Source: Aedes albopictus (lineage: Eukaryota; Arthropoda; Insecta; Diptera; Culicidae). Taken from it: a stretch of DNA of 64,000 nt. The notes under the pieces were generated by a model. The model was not told the DNA's origin. It did not search any database and saw only the letters and a list, made by a program, of their open reading frames with translations. Positions 1 through 11,169 of the stretch are shown here, one piece after another (position 1 is the first letter of the stretch; each line of letters starts with the position of its first letter). The position numbers were made by a program, and so were the translations under genes. Location: contig NC_085137.1 of assembly GCF_035046485.1 (NCBI RefSeq), positions 46,927,155 through 46,991,154 on the forward strand, given 5' to 3'.

Positions 1-840
1 ATATCATGTGTCATGTAATTCAGCATGACTCTGAGTATTTACATGGCATGTAACACAATTTTACATGATATGTCATGTAAACATCATAACACTAAGTTTA
101 CATGACTAAAATGAAGTTTACATGACATTTTTATTTGTGTAGATTACCTCGTATTTGCTTACCGGATTTCTTGCATTGAGACACCTCAGACTTTTTTTTT
201 GCAGATTTTCATGAAATCCAGAAATCTTTTCAGAAATCAACTAGAAATTGTTCCGAGATTATGGATGCTCCTTTTTTGCTTTCTGTAATAGTTTCTTCCG
301 GATTTCTTGTAGGATTTTTTCATAGTTTTTCTCAGAACAAGTTACGACATATCTTCTACCAGGTACACCGTGAGTGTACCAGGATAGGTTTTCTTCAAAA
401 ATATGGCGTTTTCAGGAATTAAAAATAAAAGCAAATACTAGGCCGCACAGCTCCGCGGCCCACTTATATTAGTATAAATATACAGGGTGCGTGCGGTAAT
501 TTTGCACTAACCTTCAAACAGGAATGTTTCATCAAAGGGTTGCAATAAAAATATAAATCCCACATCATCAAATGCACCATATTTCTAGTGAACTGTGAAA
601 AATATAAAACCATTAATAATCAAAAACGTGGTGGTATGAGAAAATATTTAATAACATTTCGGGTTCTACTGTTTGTTGTGTAAATAAGACGAAATCAGTA
701 AAATGTAATGTGTAAAAACCCGTTAATGATACACGAGACGTAATGATACAGATTTGCTTCAAAAATTATAATTTAAATAATTTTGACGTGGTGATTTCAA
801 CACATTATCGAATAGCATCAATAAAAACTGGTTGTTTTTT
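1..840. other. Intronic/upstream AT-rich sequence with CATG-type short repeats
   Basis: Probably intron of the TMEM184C-like gene. The first ~135 bases are dense in repeats of TCATGTAA/TTACATGA. The rest is AT-rich with no exon that I could place. None of the missing N-terminal TMEM184C segment was found here. Confidence 0.5.
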
Positions 841-844
841 TTGA

Positions 845-1195
845 TACACTAAGTCTAGGGTACAACTTTTTTTTAGCAAGCATCGGATCACTTAGCGGTT
901 TTCAACAGAGATGTTCCGCGTAGAATTCCCTATAATAATACTAAAAATAAGGGTTATTGAACGCTTCCAGTGCCATCTAGTGGCAGAAAACTAAAACTAT
1001 GCCATTCCTGCACATATTTGTACCAGTTTTACCATATAAACTTCAGACTAGTCGAGCGATACCTAAGACCTTATCAATTTAGCTCAAATTTATGCTGTAG
1101 CTTATGGGAGTCTAAAACAGCAAATTGAGGTGGTCAGACTTAGGATATTTTAGTTTTAAATTTTCTCATAAATGTTTGAGCAGCCCTAGTAGAAT
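845..1195. repeat. Diverged half copy of the 60.5-kb foldback element
   Basis: The segment from GGATCACTTAGCGGTTTTC through GAACGCTTCCAGTGCCATCT to the GAGCAGCCCTAG end follows the same order as the right arm of the foldback at 60552-61958, with substantial divergence. It lies in intron sequence. I do not see the matching left arm, so this is an old truncated copy. Confidence 0.55.
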
Positions 1196-1544
1196 ACCAT
1201 TGCTCAAATTAGAATTTTCGACTCCGCTATCTTCCATTCCAGCGATGTAGTTTTTTGTAGGTAACAAGCCTATGGAATCCCCCAACTACACTGAAAAAAT
1301 CAGCTTCATAGCGTTCTTGACAGCTGAGAAAATGCATATAGTATGCAGCTGCTCCATATATTTATACTCAAGTTGTTCGCATTTTCGTCTTCTAGAAACC
1401 TCTTTTTAAAATTTATGGGATATTTTTTGAACGGCACACATAACGATGATACCATTGGAGCTCCTCGTACAAAAAATATTCTAGTTTTACCTAAAATAAC
1501 ACAATTGTTTTCTGTGTACTGATGTAATTCCTTCTCATTTTCAG

Positions 1545-3443
1545 AATTCTCTGGATGGTACCCATCTACGCATTGAATGCGGTAAGGACGAACCCATCAT
1601 TTCTGAACTGTAGATCGTAATATAACATTCCTTCACATACCCACACACTCTCTCTTCCCCATTCAGTGGCTATGCCTGCTGTTTCCTCAGCATGCCATCT
1701 ACATGGACAGTATTCGCGAGTGCTACGAGGCGTACGTAATCTACAACTTCATGAAGTATTTGCTCAACTATCTCAACCTGGAGATGGACCTGGAGCGAAC
1801 GCTGGAATACAAACCGCCGGTGAGGCACTTCTTTCCCCTGTGCTGCATGGCTCCGTGGCCCACCGGGCGGGAGTTCGTACACAACTGTAAGCACGGCATC
1901 CTGCAGTATACGGTGGTGCGACCCATCACGACCTTCGTGGCCTAGTATGTCCTCCCTGAAGTCCACTGAAACCATTTGAACAGTAGTAACTGTAAATATC
2001 TTTTTTTTTCAGCATCTGTGAGGTGAATGGCGTCTACGGGGAGGGCATTTTCGAGACGGACGTAGCATTCCCGTACATTGTGTTCATCAACAATTGCTCC
2101 CAGTTCATTGCCATGTACTGCCTGGTGTTGTTCTACAAAGCCAACAAGGACGAACTCAGACCGATGAGACCGATTCCGAAGTTCCTGTGCATCAAGGCGG
2201 TGGTGTTCTTTTCGTTTTTGTGAGTATTTACATAGGTTTTTCTAGATCCTGAATTCCTTCTATGAAAAATCGTTGAAGATTTCTTTCATAAGTATGCAAG
2301 AAATTCAATCAGAATTTCTTCCAGTAATAATTGAGCAAGAGGACTTCTTCGTGAATTATAGATTGTCTCATAGAGACTAAAAAGTCTAGTAATAATATTC
2401 AATGAAAATACTTTTCAAAGGTTTCGCTGCCCATCCTAAAATTGTGAAAAAAGATAATTTTAATTTTCCTTATTTCCTCCTACAGCCAAGGCGTAATCAT
2501 CAACTTCCTGGTCTATTTCGGATTCATCCACAACATCTTCGGTTCGGAGCAGAACGATGATCCCCGACTGCTATCCTCAAAGCTGCAAAATTTCCTCATC
2601 TGTATAGAAATGTTCCTGGCCGCGTTGGCACACCACTACAGTTTTTCACACGAGCCGTACGAACTGAACATTCCTGTTAGTGCTTTAGGAATCGGAGCCA
2701 TCGGGGGAAGTATAAATGGGGGCGGCAATGGGTCGTGGTACAATGCACTGCGGAATATGCTGGACATATCGGATGTCCATCAGGATGTGAGTGAGCACTT
2801 AGGGGTAGTGGGCAGCTCGTTGAGCAGACGATTTAGAGGAAGAACGACGTATCATATGCCGAGAGGCGGTTCCGGAAACTGTGATAACTTGGGAGGTGGG
2901 TCTGAACGGGAACACTTAATGCAGCCTTCCGGAAGTACGAGCAATATCAGTGCTAACAACTGCTACCAAAGCGGGCTGAGCAATTCCGGTAATCAGCTGT
3001 ACTCGAACATTCCCAAAGCGGCGCAGAATCGATACGGAGCGCTGGAAAGTGGGATAAGCATCGTGAGGACAAAATCGGTCAAAGACGCGGAAACTCCGCA
3101 CGAGGTGCCGAACATTTTCAATCAGTTCCAAAACTCCAAGAACCTAAATCTCACGTTGGCAAAGAGCCCAAGTTTCGACAATTTGTACTCGACCAAAAGT
3201 GAAACGACCACTTCCAGTAGTTCCAATCAGAAAGCTTTGGCGACCAACAGTGGACAAACGTCGACGGCGACCAATACAACAACGAGTAACAACACAACAA
3301 CTTCGACGACGTCGGAACTCAATCTGCGGAAGTCGGAGAGCAGCAACAGCGATTGGCTCAGCACCCCGGACGACGATCTGGGAATCGACGTCAAGGGGTT
3401 GGGTAAGGATCGGATCAACTACAACCCCGACTGGAGGACGTAA
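1545..3443 (+). CDS. TMEM184C: TMEM184C-like seven-pass membrane protein, 3' part (four exons)
   Basis: Exons are read at 1545-1581, 1667-1944, 2013-2219 and 2486-3443. Each has AG acceptors and GT donors, and the phases join without frameshift. The spliced product has the hallmarks of the TMEM184/Ost-alpha (Solute_trans_a) family, closest to TMEM184[20 protein letters not shown], a Cys-Cys then Pro-Trp loop, [20 protein letters not shown], the block [16 protein letters not shown], then an amphipathic [12 protein letters not shown] segment. The family has several membrane helices and acts in endomembranes, with poorly defined transport or trafficking roles. The first ~85 residues expected of the family are absent, so upstream exons lie outside the window. 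The C-terminal tail is long and Ser/Thr/Asn-rich with runs of Thr and Asn, which is common in insect orthologues. The family call is secure. The last splice or stop is ambiguous, because the TAA overlaps a consensus GTAAGT donor at about 3439. Confidence 0.9.
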
Positions 3444-3740
3444 GTTGGGAAACTTATTACTGTCAACGTATAATCTCCATACTGCGATCAAGCTTGTTGT
3501 TAAGCTTCTCATAGACTAATTTAGGCGGATTCTGATGGTTGGGAGATTGCTTGTGTGTGCGTCAGTATGATGAAGTGTGTGTATTTACAGTTTTATATAT
3601 TATTTTCGTACTATTAAGTTATTTATCAAGACACTTAAATACTTTCCCGAGATCAAGCTATTTCCATATTGTTCAAATAACCTAGTGACTCGAAAGAAAG
3701 GTTGATATATAGATTGGAATAAATTTGGAGTACTATCCAA
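3444..3740 (+). other. Probable 3' UTR of the TMEM184C-like gene
   Basis: AT-rich sequence directly after the TAA stop, ending near an AATAAA hexamer at 3718-3723. It holds no coding signal. If the overlapping GTAAGT donor is used instead, this would be intron. Poly(A) use is inferred from the hexamer only. Confidence 0.45.
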
Positions 3741-3743
3741 TAC

Positions 3744-4556
3744 AGGAACAGATGGCTCTAGTCTTCTACATTATGATAACGAACCAGACGAACGAACTTG
3801 TTATTGAGTTTAATGAAAATTTTAAAACAAAATCTCCATATTTCTATATGCTAGTACTCGGGTGGGTCATCAGAATACTGGTGTGTTCCAATAAGTTATG
3901 GAAATCCTTGATTTTTGTACTACCATATCATGAAATTTGTCACCTAATTACTTGGAAGTATTTTATAAGCTGAATACTTTGATTTGGTATCTAAAAAAAA
4001 CTTCAAGTCTAAAGGGACACACATGCATATACATGCACTTTTTTATACGTGCACGTATAAAAAAAGACTTGTTCAATTTTATTCGTATGCAAATTTCAAA
4101 TAGAATGAGAAAACCTGAGACCGTTTTCAAATTCAACAGTCCCTCAACGTTCATTGATCTCAATTGATATAAATCAGTTTACAATAATGACTCACCCCAG
4201 TACGGGAACAATGGTCATGAATTTCGGAATAAATTTGTCTTCGTAACACACGATTATAGTACAGTGAATCATTAATAGGGGAATGTCTGTGCCAGAACAC
4301 TCAACACAGATGTATCAATCTTTTAATCTTTAGACAGTTATATGCATTTGTCTCTTCGAAAGCTTGCTGCATAATATCCAACTCTTTATGAACGTACTCA
4401 TCGATTCAACTTTATCTTCGTGTTTGAAATAAAAATTACCACAGAGAAACAGATGTGAAGTTCATTACGAAAAGTTTTCGTAATCGTTTTGATCGCAAAA
4501 ATGTATAACATCTGTTTCTTTCTGTTTTTACGTTACCTGTCAGGTCAGTTAGTTAA
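3744..4556. other. Intergenic sequence, no gene seen
   Basis: AT-rich gap between the TMEM184C-like 3' end and the gypsy element. It has a perfect short palindrome (TTTTTTATACGTGCACGTATAAAAAA core near 4030-4058, with flanking CATGCATATACATG) and nothing that reads as an exon. The short frames here lack homology signals. Confidence 0.5.
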
Positions 4557-4560
4557 ATAC

Positions 4561-4791
4561 TGTAGTAGAAATCTTAAGTTCAATAAGTAATTTTCATTCA
4601 GAGTGTATTCCGTTTTACCCATTGTATATTCAGTTTACGTTAGTGTGTAAGTTATGTTCCGTTTTAAGTGTATTCCGTTTATCGTGTAAGAAAAATCTCA
4701 ATCACCTGTCATTCAAGTTTGAGCGTGTCGGCCGCGTGGACGAAATAAAAAGTCTGTCCGAAATAAAACCCGGTTTGTTTAATTCCCATCA
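4561..4791 (+). repeat. 5' LTR of the gypsy element
   Basis: 231 bp, TG...CA ends, identical by eye to 9511-9741 at an offset of 4950. AATAAA-type motifs occur near 4745 and 4762. It starts right after the ATAC target duplication. Confidence 0.95.
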
Positions 4792-4834
4792 ACTCAGAAG
4801 TGGGATTTTTCTCGCGCAATCGTAAACCGTGAAA

Positions 4835-7800
4835 ATGAGTCGTATGGGTCGCGAAGAACTCGTTCTCTGGCTGCAGGAAAACGAGGTGGAATTTCCTAAA
4901 ACTGCCACCTTGCGTCATCTGCGATCGTTGTACGAAAGCACCCGTGGAGCCGTCGGTGGGGCCCAGGGCGGAACACCCGAGGATGAGCAGTCTCAGTTGT
5001 CAGACGACGAGTTGGATTTGGAACTACGCGCTTTGGAAAAACGTCGGAAGATTCTCGCTCTGCGTCGCCAGTTGGAAGAGGAGGAGCGTCAGTTAGTGAG
5101 ACAACCAGAAGTGAAAGACGTCATTGGTTCTATCATCCGTTTTTCGGGAGGAGACACTTGTGATGCAAACCGGTGGCTTGCCGAGTTCGAGTCGACATGC
5201 GACGCACTGGGAGGCGATGATGCTTTCAAGCTACGCTGCATCCGCCAGTTAATGGAAGCAGGAACCGAGGCGGAATGGTTCTTGAGAGTTGATAATTCCG
5301 TCAACTTCCGAGAGTTTCGGACAAGCTTCTTGGAGAATTTCGGTTATCGTTATTCGGTGGCAGAGGTCATCGATAAGTTGCGGAAAACAACATTCGAAAA
5401 ATCGAAGATGAGCGTCACTGGATACATCCTTCGGATGCAAGAAATAGCCTCAAGAGTCAACATTGAAGAGAGCCAGGTGGTCCAGCTAATTATCGATGGG
5501 TTCCAGGACCGCACGGCAAACGTCGCAGTTCTCTACCCGGCCAGGAACCTTGCCGATCTGAAGAAGCTATCCCGCCGGTATGCGCAGCTGCGCGATATGT
5601 ACCCAATCCAGTATTTGCCACGACCAGCAACTCAAAAACCAAGACTCGAGGGAAAAGGAGATGCAACCAGGTGCTACAATTGCTCGGGGATCGGGCACCT
5701 CTCCGTGGATTGCAAGGAGCCAAGGCGAGCAAAAGGATCGTGCTTCCGTTGTGGATCTACCCAGCATCGATTGAAGGAGTGCCCCAAGCCAGCACCACGA
5801 AACAGCAACCAGGTGGCCTTAGTGGAAGATTTCCGTCGGAATACCGGTGGAGACTCTTCTGCCGTTGAGGAGGCAACAGCTGTACTATCGGAACTAAACA
5901 TCGTAAGTATTGCTTTTTCAAACGACATAAATACGCAACAATGTAACACTGTTGTTTCTTTGTTTGACACTGGCAGTCCAATTAACTTCGTACGCCGATC
6001 GCTGGTTTCTCCGCTGTGTGGTTCGAGAGAGAAAACAGATTCTGGATTTAAAAGTATCGGTAATCATCCTTTGTGTACTTATGGAATAGTTACCGCGGTG
6101 GTGACATTCCGCAACAGGAAAACATCGATCAAAGTACATGTCGTGCCAGATGATTTCATTTGCGTCCCATTGCTTTTGGGGCGATCTTTTCTAGAGAAAA
6201 TTGGTGTCACATTGTATGACACAAGGTTTGTTAAAGTGTGTAGAGCAAACACCAATACTGTTGAAGTTGAATTGAACGAAAATCGAATAAAAATTGATGG
6301 TAAAGTGTTACATTGTGCGTTTGATTTTTCGACTGACATAACCTCAAAGTTCTTCACGACATGTCCTCAGTGCAGTCAACCATCAGCTAGGGGGACATCT
6401 GATATGGACCTTCTCACTCCGTCATCTTCCGTTCCGCATACCGAAGAGTTCTGTATTCCGACATTACGACGTTGTGAAACTTGTTCCGTTATTTATCCTT
6501 GTGAAGGTTGTTCCGTTCCGTTCCGATGCGAAAATTGTTCTGTATTCCCTTCTGTACCCGATGTGTTTTGTATTGATGACCATGATAGGGCGGATGATTA
6601 TAATATTGATCCAAAGTTAGATCGCGATACGCAACAGGCTATACGTGAAATTATTGAACGAGATTATTCGGATTTGTCATCAATCCCTGCTGTGAATCAT
6701 GCTTATGAGATGAGGCTGAGGCTAACTTCCGATGTTCCGATAAGTTTTGCTCCTCGTCGACTTTCCTATTCCGATAAAAAAGAAGTAGATAACCTAGTTG
6801 ACGATCTATTGAAGGAAAACATAATTCGGCCAAGTGACTCCCCTTACTCTTTCCCAATTGTATTGCGAACTAAGAAATCAGGTGAAAAGCGATTGTGCAT
6901 TGATTACCGATCATTGAACAAAGTAACTGTACGTGATAGCTTTCCTATTCCGCTCATTGATGATTGCATGGAACGATTGGAGGGCAAGAAATATTTTACA
7001 GTGCTCGATCTGAAACATGGATTTCATCAGGTTAACGTTTCTGAAGATAGCATTCCGTACACTTCATTTGTGACACCGAGCGGACAGTATGAATACGTGA
7101 AGATGCCATTCGGGCTGCGTAATGCTCCGGCGGTTTTCCAGAGGTTCATTAACAAAGTGCTTGAACCATTCTTAAGAGAAGGAACCGTAACCGTTTATTT
7201 GGATGATGTCACGTTGGCAACGAACACCATTGAAGAACACCTTCAGCTTTTGAAACGCGTTATGCGGCGCTTGGCGGAATACAGACTAGAGATTAAATTC
7301 AAAAAGTGTTTGTTCTGTTACACGGAAATCGAGTTGTTGGGTTTTACGATAAGCCAAAAGGGCATACGGCCCAATAATAATCATCTGGAGGCAATCAAAA
7401 GTTTGCCATATCCGTCAGATGCCAAAGAGTTGAGCAAATGCCTTGGTTTATTCTCGTATTTCCGCCGATTCGTTCCGTCTTTTTCAAGTCTTTCGCAACC
7501 ACTACGTGATTTGCTTAAGCCCGGTGTGAAATTTGTCTTTGATGAGAAGTGTAGAAATGCGTTTTTGTGTCTCCAGAATAAATTGGTTTCTTCTCCGATA
7601 TTGGCTCTATACAGTCCTCAAAGGGAGACTGAACTACACTGTGATGCCAGCTCAGAGGGGTTTGGTGGTATTCTTCTACAAAAGCAGGAAGACGGAAAAT
7701 GGCATCCAGTTGCATACTTTTCACGACGCACTACTTCCGCTGAGTCACGCTACCATAGTTTCGAGTTGGAAACTTTGGCAATCATATATTCTCTCCGCAA

Positions 7801-9343
7801 GTTCCGTATATATCTTGAAGGCATCCCGTTCAAAATCATAACTGATTGTAATTCATTGACGTTAACTTTGAACCGCAAGAGTGTCAATGCGCGAATCGCA
7901 CGTTGGGCTTTGGAGTTAGAGAACTACCACTACACGATTCAACATCGTAGTGGAAAGTTGATGACACATGTAGACGCTTTAAGTCGGCTACCTTCAGTTT
8001 CTATCAAAACTGACGAAAACTCAGACCAGATAATTTCGGCTGTTAGTCCTGATGATGTCTTCTTCCAGCTACAAGTAACTCAAAACCGTGATGCAAACAT
8101 TGTTAAATTACGTGGTGAGTTAGAGAAAGGCCCAGTTAAAGGTTTTGTATTAGAAGATGGAATAGTTTACAGGACATCCGATGCTGGGAAGACTGATAAA
8201 CTCTTACTTTATGTTCCGAGCGAGATGGAGAATAATATCATACGTCTGGCGCACGAGAAAATATGTCACATGGGGGTGACAAAGTGTGTTGATCAAATCA
8301 AAATGCATTACTGGTTTCCGAGTATGAAGGACAAAGTTGCACAATACATTCAGAATTGTGTACGTTGCGTAATGCATTCAGTTCCTCCTAGTAGTTCTGC
8401 TCGTAATTTGCACAATATTCCGAAGAAACCCATTCCGTTCGATACTCTACACGTTGATCATTTTGGTCCTCTTCCTTCAGTCGTATCCAAAAGAAAGCAT
8501 ATTCTTGCCGTTGTTGATGCGTTCACCAAATATGTGAAGTTGTACGCAGTCAATTCGACTAGTACGAAAGAAGTGTGTGCATGTCTTGATAAATATTTCG
8601 ATAACTACAGTCGGCCAAGGCGAATTATCAGTGATCGTGGGTCGTGTTTTACTTCTCTTGAGTTCAGTTCATATTTGCTGGATAACAACATCGAACATGT
8701 TAAGGTTGCCACTGCGTCCGCCCAAGCGAATGGTCAAGTCGAACGGGTTAATAGGGTGATTAAGTCGATGCTTGCTAAACAATCAGAGCCCATTCAGCAT
8801 TCCGATTGGTCTAAGATGTTGGTAAAGGTGGAATATGCGATCAACAACTCTGTACACTCTGCTACTCGTCAAACTCCAAGTATTCTGCTATTTGGTGTGA
8901 ATCAGCGAGGTCGTGAGGTAGATGCATTATCCGAGTTCTTAGAGGACGTCCATTCCACTGGTTCTGAAAGAGATTTGTTTTCGCTAAGGGATTTGGCATC
9001 TGATAACATACAGATTGCCCAAGATCGGAATTCCACTCAGTTTGTAAAGAACCATAAACCTCCCTTGACGTATTCTGAAGGCGAGTTTGTTGTTATTCGG
9101 AACATTGATACGACAATCGGTACGAATAAAAAGTTTATTCCAAAATATAAGGGCCCTTATCGCGTGCACAAGATACTCCCAAACGATAGATACGTCATAA
9201 GGGATATAGAGAATGGCCAGATATCCCAATTGCCTTACGATGGTATAATCGAGGCATCTAGAATGAAGCGATGGATTGACTGGCGGAAATCTGAAAGTGA
9301 AACATTAGAACCAGTTTGTCAGTCGGAAATCTACGATGAGTAA
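4835..9343 (+). CDS. Gypsy gag-pol polyprotein, single intact frame
   Basis: One frame of 1502 codons from the ATG at 4835; an in-frame GTG at 4829 is not a plausible start. In order it holds a charged coiled N-terminus, a retrotransposon gag domain (about residues 95-250), two CCHC zinc knuckles of spacing C-X2-C-X4-H-X4-C near residues 280 and 302, and an aspartic protease with DTG near residue 376. It continues with a reverse transcriptase with YLDD near 787, RNase H starting near 934, and an integrase with an HHCC zinc finger (about 1138-1177) and a D,D35E triad near 1207, 1266 and 1302. It copies the element's RNA and inserts the cDNA. Gag and Pol are fused without the frameshift or stop that many gypsy elements use, so the Gag:Pol ratio must be set some other way, for instance by proteolysis. 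No disabling lesion was seen. Confidence 0.95.
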   Translation: MSRMGREELVLWLQENEVEFPKTATLRHLRSLYESTRGAVGGAQGGTPEDEQSQLSDDELDLELRALEKRRKILALRRQLEEEERQLVRQPEVKDVIGSIIRFSGGDTCDANRWLAEFESTCDALGGDDAFKLRCIRQLMEAGTEAEWFLRVDNSVNFREFRTSFLENFGYRYSVAEVIDKLRKTTFEKSKMSVTGYILRMQEIASRVNIEESQVVQLIIDGFQDRTANVAVLYPARNLADLKKLSRRYAQLRDMYPIQYLPRPATQKPRLEGKGDATRCYNCSGIGHLSVDCKEPRRAKGSCFRCGSTQHRLKECPKPAPRNSNQVALVEDFRRNTGGDSSAVEEATAVLSELNIVSIAFSNDINTQQCNTVVSLFDTGSPINFVRRSLVSPLCGSREKTDSGFKSIGNHPLCTYGIVTAVVTFRNRKTSIKVHVVPDDFICVPLLLGRSFLEKIGVTLYDTRFVKVCRANTNTVEVELNENRIKIDGKVLHCAFDFSTDITSKFFTTCPQCSQPSARGTSDMDLLTPSSSVPHTEEFCIPTLRRCETCSVIYPCEGCSVPFRCENCSVFPSVPDVFCIDDHDRADDYNIDPKLDRDTQQAIREIIERDYSDLSSIPAVNHAYEMRLRLTSDVPISFAPRRLSYSDKKEVDNLVDDLLKENIIRPSDSPYSFPIVLRTKKSGEKRLCIDYRSLNKVTVRDSFPIPLIDDCMERLEGKKYFTVLDLKHGFHQVNVSEDSIPYTSFVTPSGQYEYVKMPFGLRNAPAVFQRFINKVLEPFLREGTVTVYLDDVTLATNTIEEHLQLLKRVMRRLAEYRLEIKFKKCLFCYTEIELLGFTISQKGIRPNNNHLEAIKSLPYPSDAKELSKCLGLFSYFRRFVPSFSSLSQPLRDLLKPGVKFVFDEKCRNAFLCLQNKLVSSPILALYSPQRETELHCDASSEGFGGILLQKQEDGKWHPVAYFSRRTTSAESRYHSFELETLAIIYSLRKFRIYLEGIPFKIITDCNSLTLTLNRKSVNARIARWALELENYHYTIQHRSGKLMTHVDALSRLPSVSIKTDENSDQIISAVSPDDVFFQLQVTQNRDANIVKLRGELEKGPVKGFVLEDGIVYRTSDAGKTDKLLLYVPSEMENNIIRLAHEKICHMGVTKCVDQIKMHYWFPSMKDKVAQYIQNCVRCVMHSVPPSSSARNLHNIPKKPIPFDTLHVDHFGPLPSVVSKRKHILAVVDAFTKYVKLYAVNSTSTKEVCACLDKYFDNYSRPRRIISDRGSCFTSLEFSSYLLDNNIEHVKVATASAQANGQVERVNRVIKSMLAKQSEPIQHSDWSKMLVKVEYAINNSVHSATRQTPSILLFGVNQRGREVDALSEFLEDVHSTGSERDLFSLRDLASDNIQIAQDRNSTQFVKNHKPPLTYSEGEFVVIRNIDTTIGTNKKFIPKYKGPYRVHKILPNDRYVIRDIENGQISQLPYDGIIEASRMKRWIDWRKSESETLEPVCQSEIYDE

Positions 9344-9510
9344 GTCGTGATTGAGGAAGCAATACTTTTATTCGTGTTATTTTCCTATCTATTTCCCTTC
9401 TACATGTGTAATAACATTCCGAGTCGACCGCGGAGAAATTCGGTTGCCCTTTTTCTTCCTGTGTACTAACATGTGTGATCGAGTCGATCAAAAGTCAGGT
9501 ATGGCCGAGT

Positions 9511-9741
9511 TGTAGTAGAAATCTTAAGTTCAATAAGTAATTTTCATTCAGAGTGTATTCCGTTTTACCCATTGTATATTCAGTTTACGTTAGTGTGTAA
9601 GTTATGTTCCGTTTTAAGTGTATTCCGTTTATCGTGTAAGAAAAATCTCAATCACCTGTCATTCAAGTTTGAGCGTGTCGGCCGCGTGGACGAAATAAAA
9701 AGTCTGTCCGAAATAAAACCCGGTTTGTTTAATTCCCATCA
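9511..9741 (+). repeat. 3' LTR of the gypsy element
   Basis: Same 231-bp sequence as the 5' LTR, followed by the second ATAC copy at 9742-9745. The 167 bases between the pol stop and this LTR are non-coding. Confidence 0.95.
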
Positions 9742-9745
9742 ATAC

Positions 9746-10950
9746 CTAGTTTACAACGTTTCATCTAAAAAAAAAGAATGCAAAATACAAAGTATGAAAT
9801 TAATATATTCTATAATGCGTATAATCGAAAAAAAAAACCGTTCCATGCTTCAAATTTATATCACTTCCATGTGTGTTTCTTATTTGCGTCATCTTGTCAT
9901 TGGGCAATATGTCTAGCAATGGGCGGTTATGGGTTGTACAGGACAGTGTGTTCGCTGCATATAATTTCATAATGAACGTTCTGCGTGGCACTGCAGTGTG
10001 GTTTGGTGACAGTTCGAAATTGCATTTAGGATATTTCAACACCTTTCTATCTACTATCAACACCTTTCCGTACTATCTAGGTAGTACGCAGATTGCAAGA
10101 AATTTCTTGGCCTATCTCGATACGTGGAAAGTTCAGGTAAGGAAACGCTCAAGAAATGAGCATGTTCTTGACCTTAGTACGGAGCTGAGAAGAAACATCT
10201 AATCAAATGGGTATCAGTCTGAGATAGTTTCAGGTATCAATAGAGGTGTCTGCTTCAGAAGCACGTTTTCCTCCACTTGGGATTTTCTGCCATAATGGTG
10301 GTTTTTACGGTTCAGAAAGTGCGGATAAAACCCATGTTCAACGAAAAAGTCGCTGTTTTTGGTGTACGAAGTTTGAACAAAGTATTTTGTCAAGTCAACT
10401 ATAAAAAGTGAATCGTTCAGTATTTCGAGGTATGAAATACGTAAAATGAAAAAAAAAGAAAAGTTTGCAAATCGGTCAACTAGTTTTAAGGTATCGTCAT
10501 CACCGTAACTGCACTTAACACCATTTCGAGATAAACACGTTTCAAGTTTCGCGCTTTGCCTTGTTCCTATGGAGAGTGCGCACCACAGTAGGCTGTAACT
10601 TTGGTTCTAGAGCTCCAATCTTTATGAAATTAGGAATATGCATTGTCTAGCTAGTAGATTATGAAATAAAGTTCGATTTTTTTTTATTTCCGGATGGTAT
10701 GTAACCCCTTATTTTGAGATGAACCAGCCTCGGGCTGAAAATCTCATAAATAAAGACATAAAAAAACCCCTTATTAGCTGAATTGCGAAAATAATAAGCA
10801 ATAACAGAATGGGATCCCTATGCGTACTTTGAAGAATTCCACCAGAAACTAATAAGGAGTTCTTGTAGATATTACCGTAAATACATCATACTTTGCATAA
10901 AGTGCCTTACTTTGCGCTCTTTTCGAAAAATCGTAATAAAATATCGGTGG
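9746..10950. other. Intergenic sequence with dispersed-repeat fragments, no gene
   Basis: AT-rich. Around 10090-10170 it resembles 31290-31360 (AAGAAATTTCTTGGCCTATCT / GGAATTTCTAGCCTATCTTG). Around 10245-10300 it resembles 30600-30645 (AGAAGCACGTTTTCCTCCAC). These are old shared repeats. No coding exon was identified. Confidence 0.45.
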
Positions 10951-10957
10951 CCCATAA

Positions 10958-11083
10958 GGGAACGTCCAAAAATTACGTCACGCAAAAATTGGTCATTTTC
11001 AACCCCCCTCCCCCTATGTCACACTTTTTGTATGAAACCTCTGAAAGTTTTGTATGGGTCGTAGCGTTGGGCAATTTTAAATC
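10958..11083. repeat. C-tract foldback MITE, truncated copy 1
   Basis: It starts GGGAACGTCC, then has the arm motif ATTACGTCACGC and the first C-tract (CCCCCCTCCCCC), and runs to GTAGCGTTGGG. The right arm is missing. It is the same family as the copies at 36113, 40349, 44127 and 63722. Confidence 0.7.
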
Positions 11084-11088
11084 AAGAA

Positions 11089-11166
11089 TACTGCCTATGA
11101 TCGCATAATTGTCCCATATGAATAGGAAACCCAGCAAATATGGGACTGATATGCGATCATGGGCAG
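11089..11166. repeat. Mini-hairpin repeat, copy 1
   Basis: About 78 bp of inverted repeat built on CTGCCTATGATCGCATAATT and ATATGCGATCATGGGCAG. The loop AGGAAACCCAGCAAA is shared with the copy at 17309-17398. It sits directly after the truncated C-tract MITE. Confidence 0.65.
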
Positions 11167-11169
11167 AAC

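Larger units (their letters stand above)
4561..9741 (+). mobile_element. Complete Ty3/gypsy LTR retrotransposon
   Basis: Two 231-bp LTRs (4561-4791 and 9511-9741) bound a single long gag-pol frame. The LTRs start TG and end CA and look identical base for base. The insertion is flanked by a 4-bp duplication ATAC (4557-4560 and 9742-9745). LTR identity plus an uninterrupted frame indicates a very young, possibly mobile copy. A candidate primer-binding site starts TGG at 4801, nine bases past the LTR. I could not assign the tRNA, and no clear polypurine tract abuts the 3' LTR. The order protease, RT, RNase H, integrase places it in Ty3/gypsy (Metaviridae); the clade was not determined and no env frame is present. 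Confidence 0.95.

Noticed and set aside
4622..4825. 67-codon frame in the 5' LTR and its copy near 9572
   Set aside because: Lies wholly within LTR sequence; both copies are identical because the LTRs are.
5490..5970. Minus-strand frames opposite gag
   Set aside because: Shadows of the strongly coding gag-pol frame.
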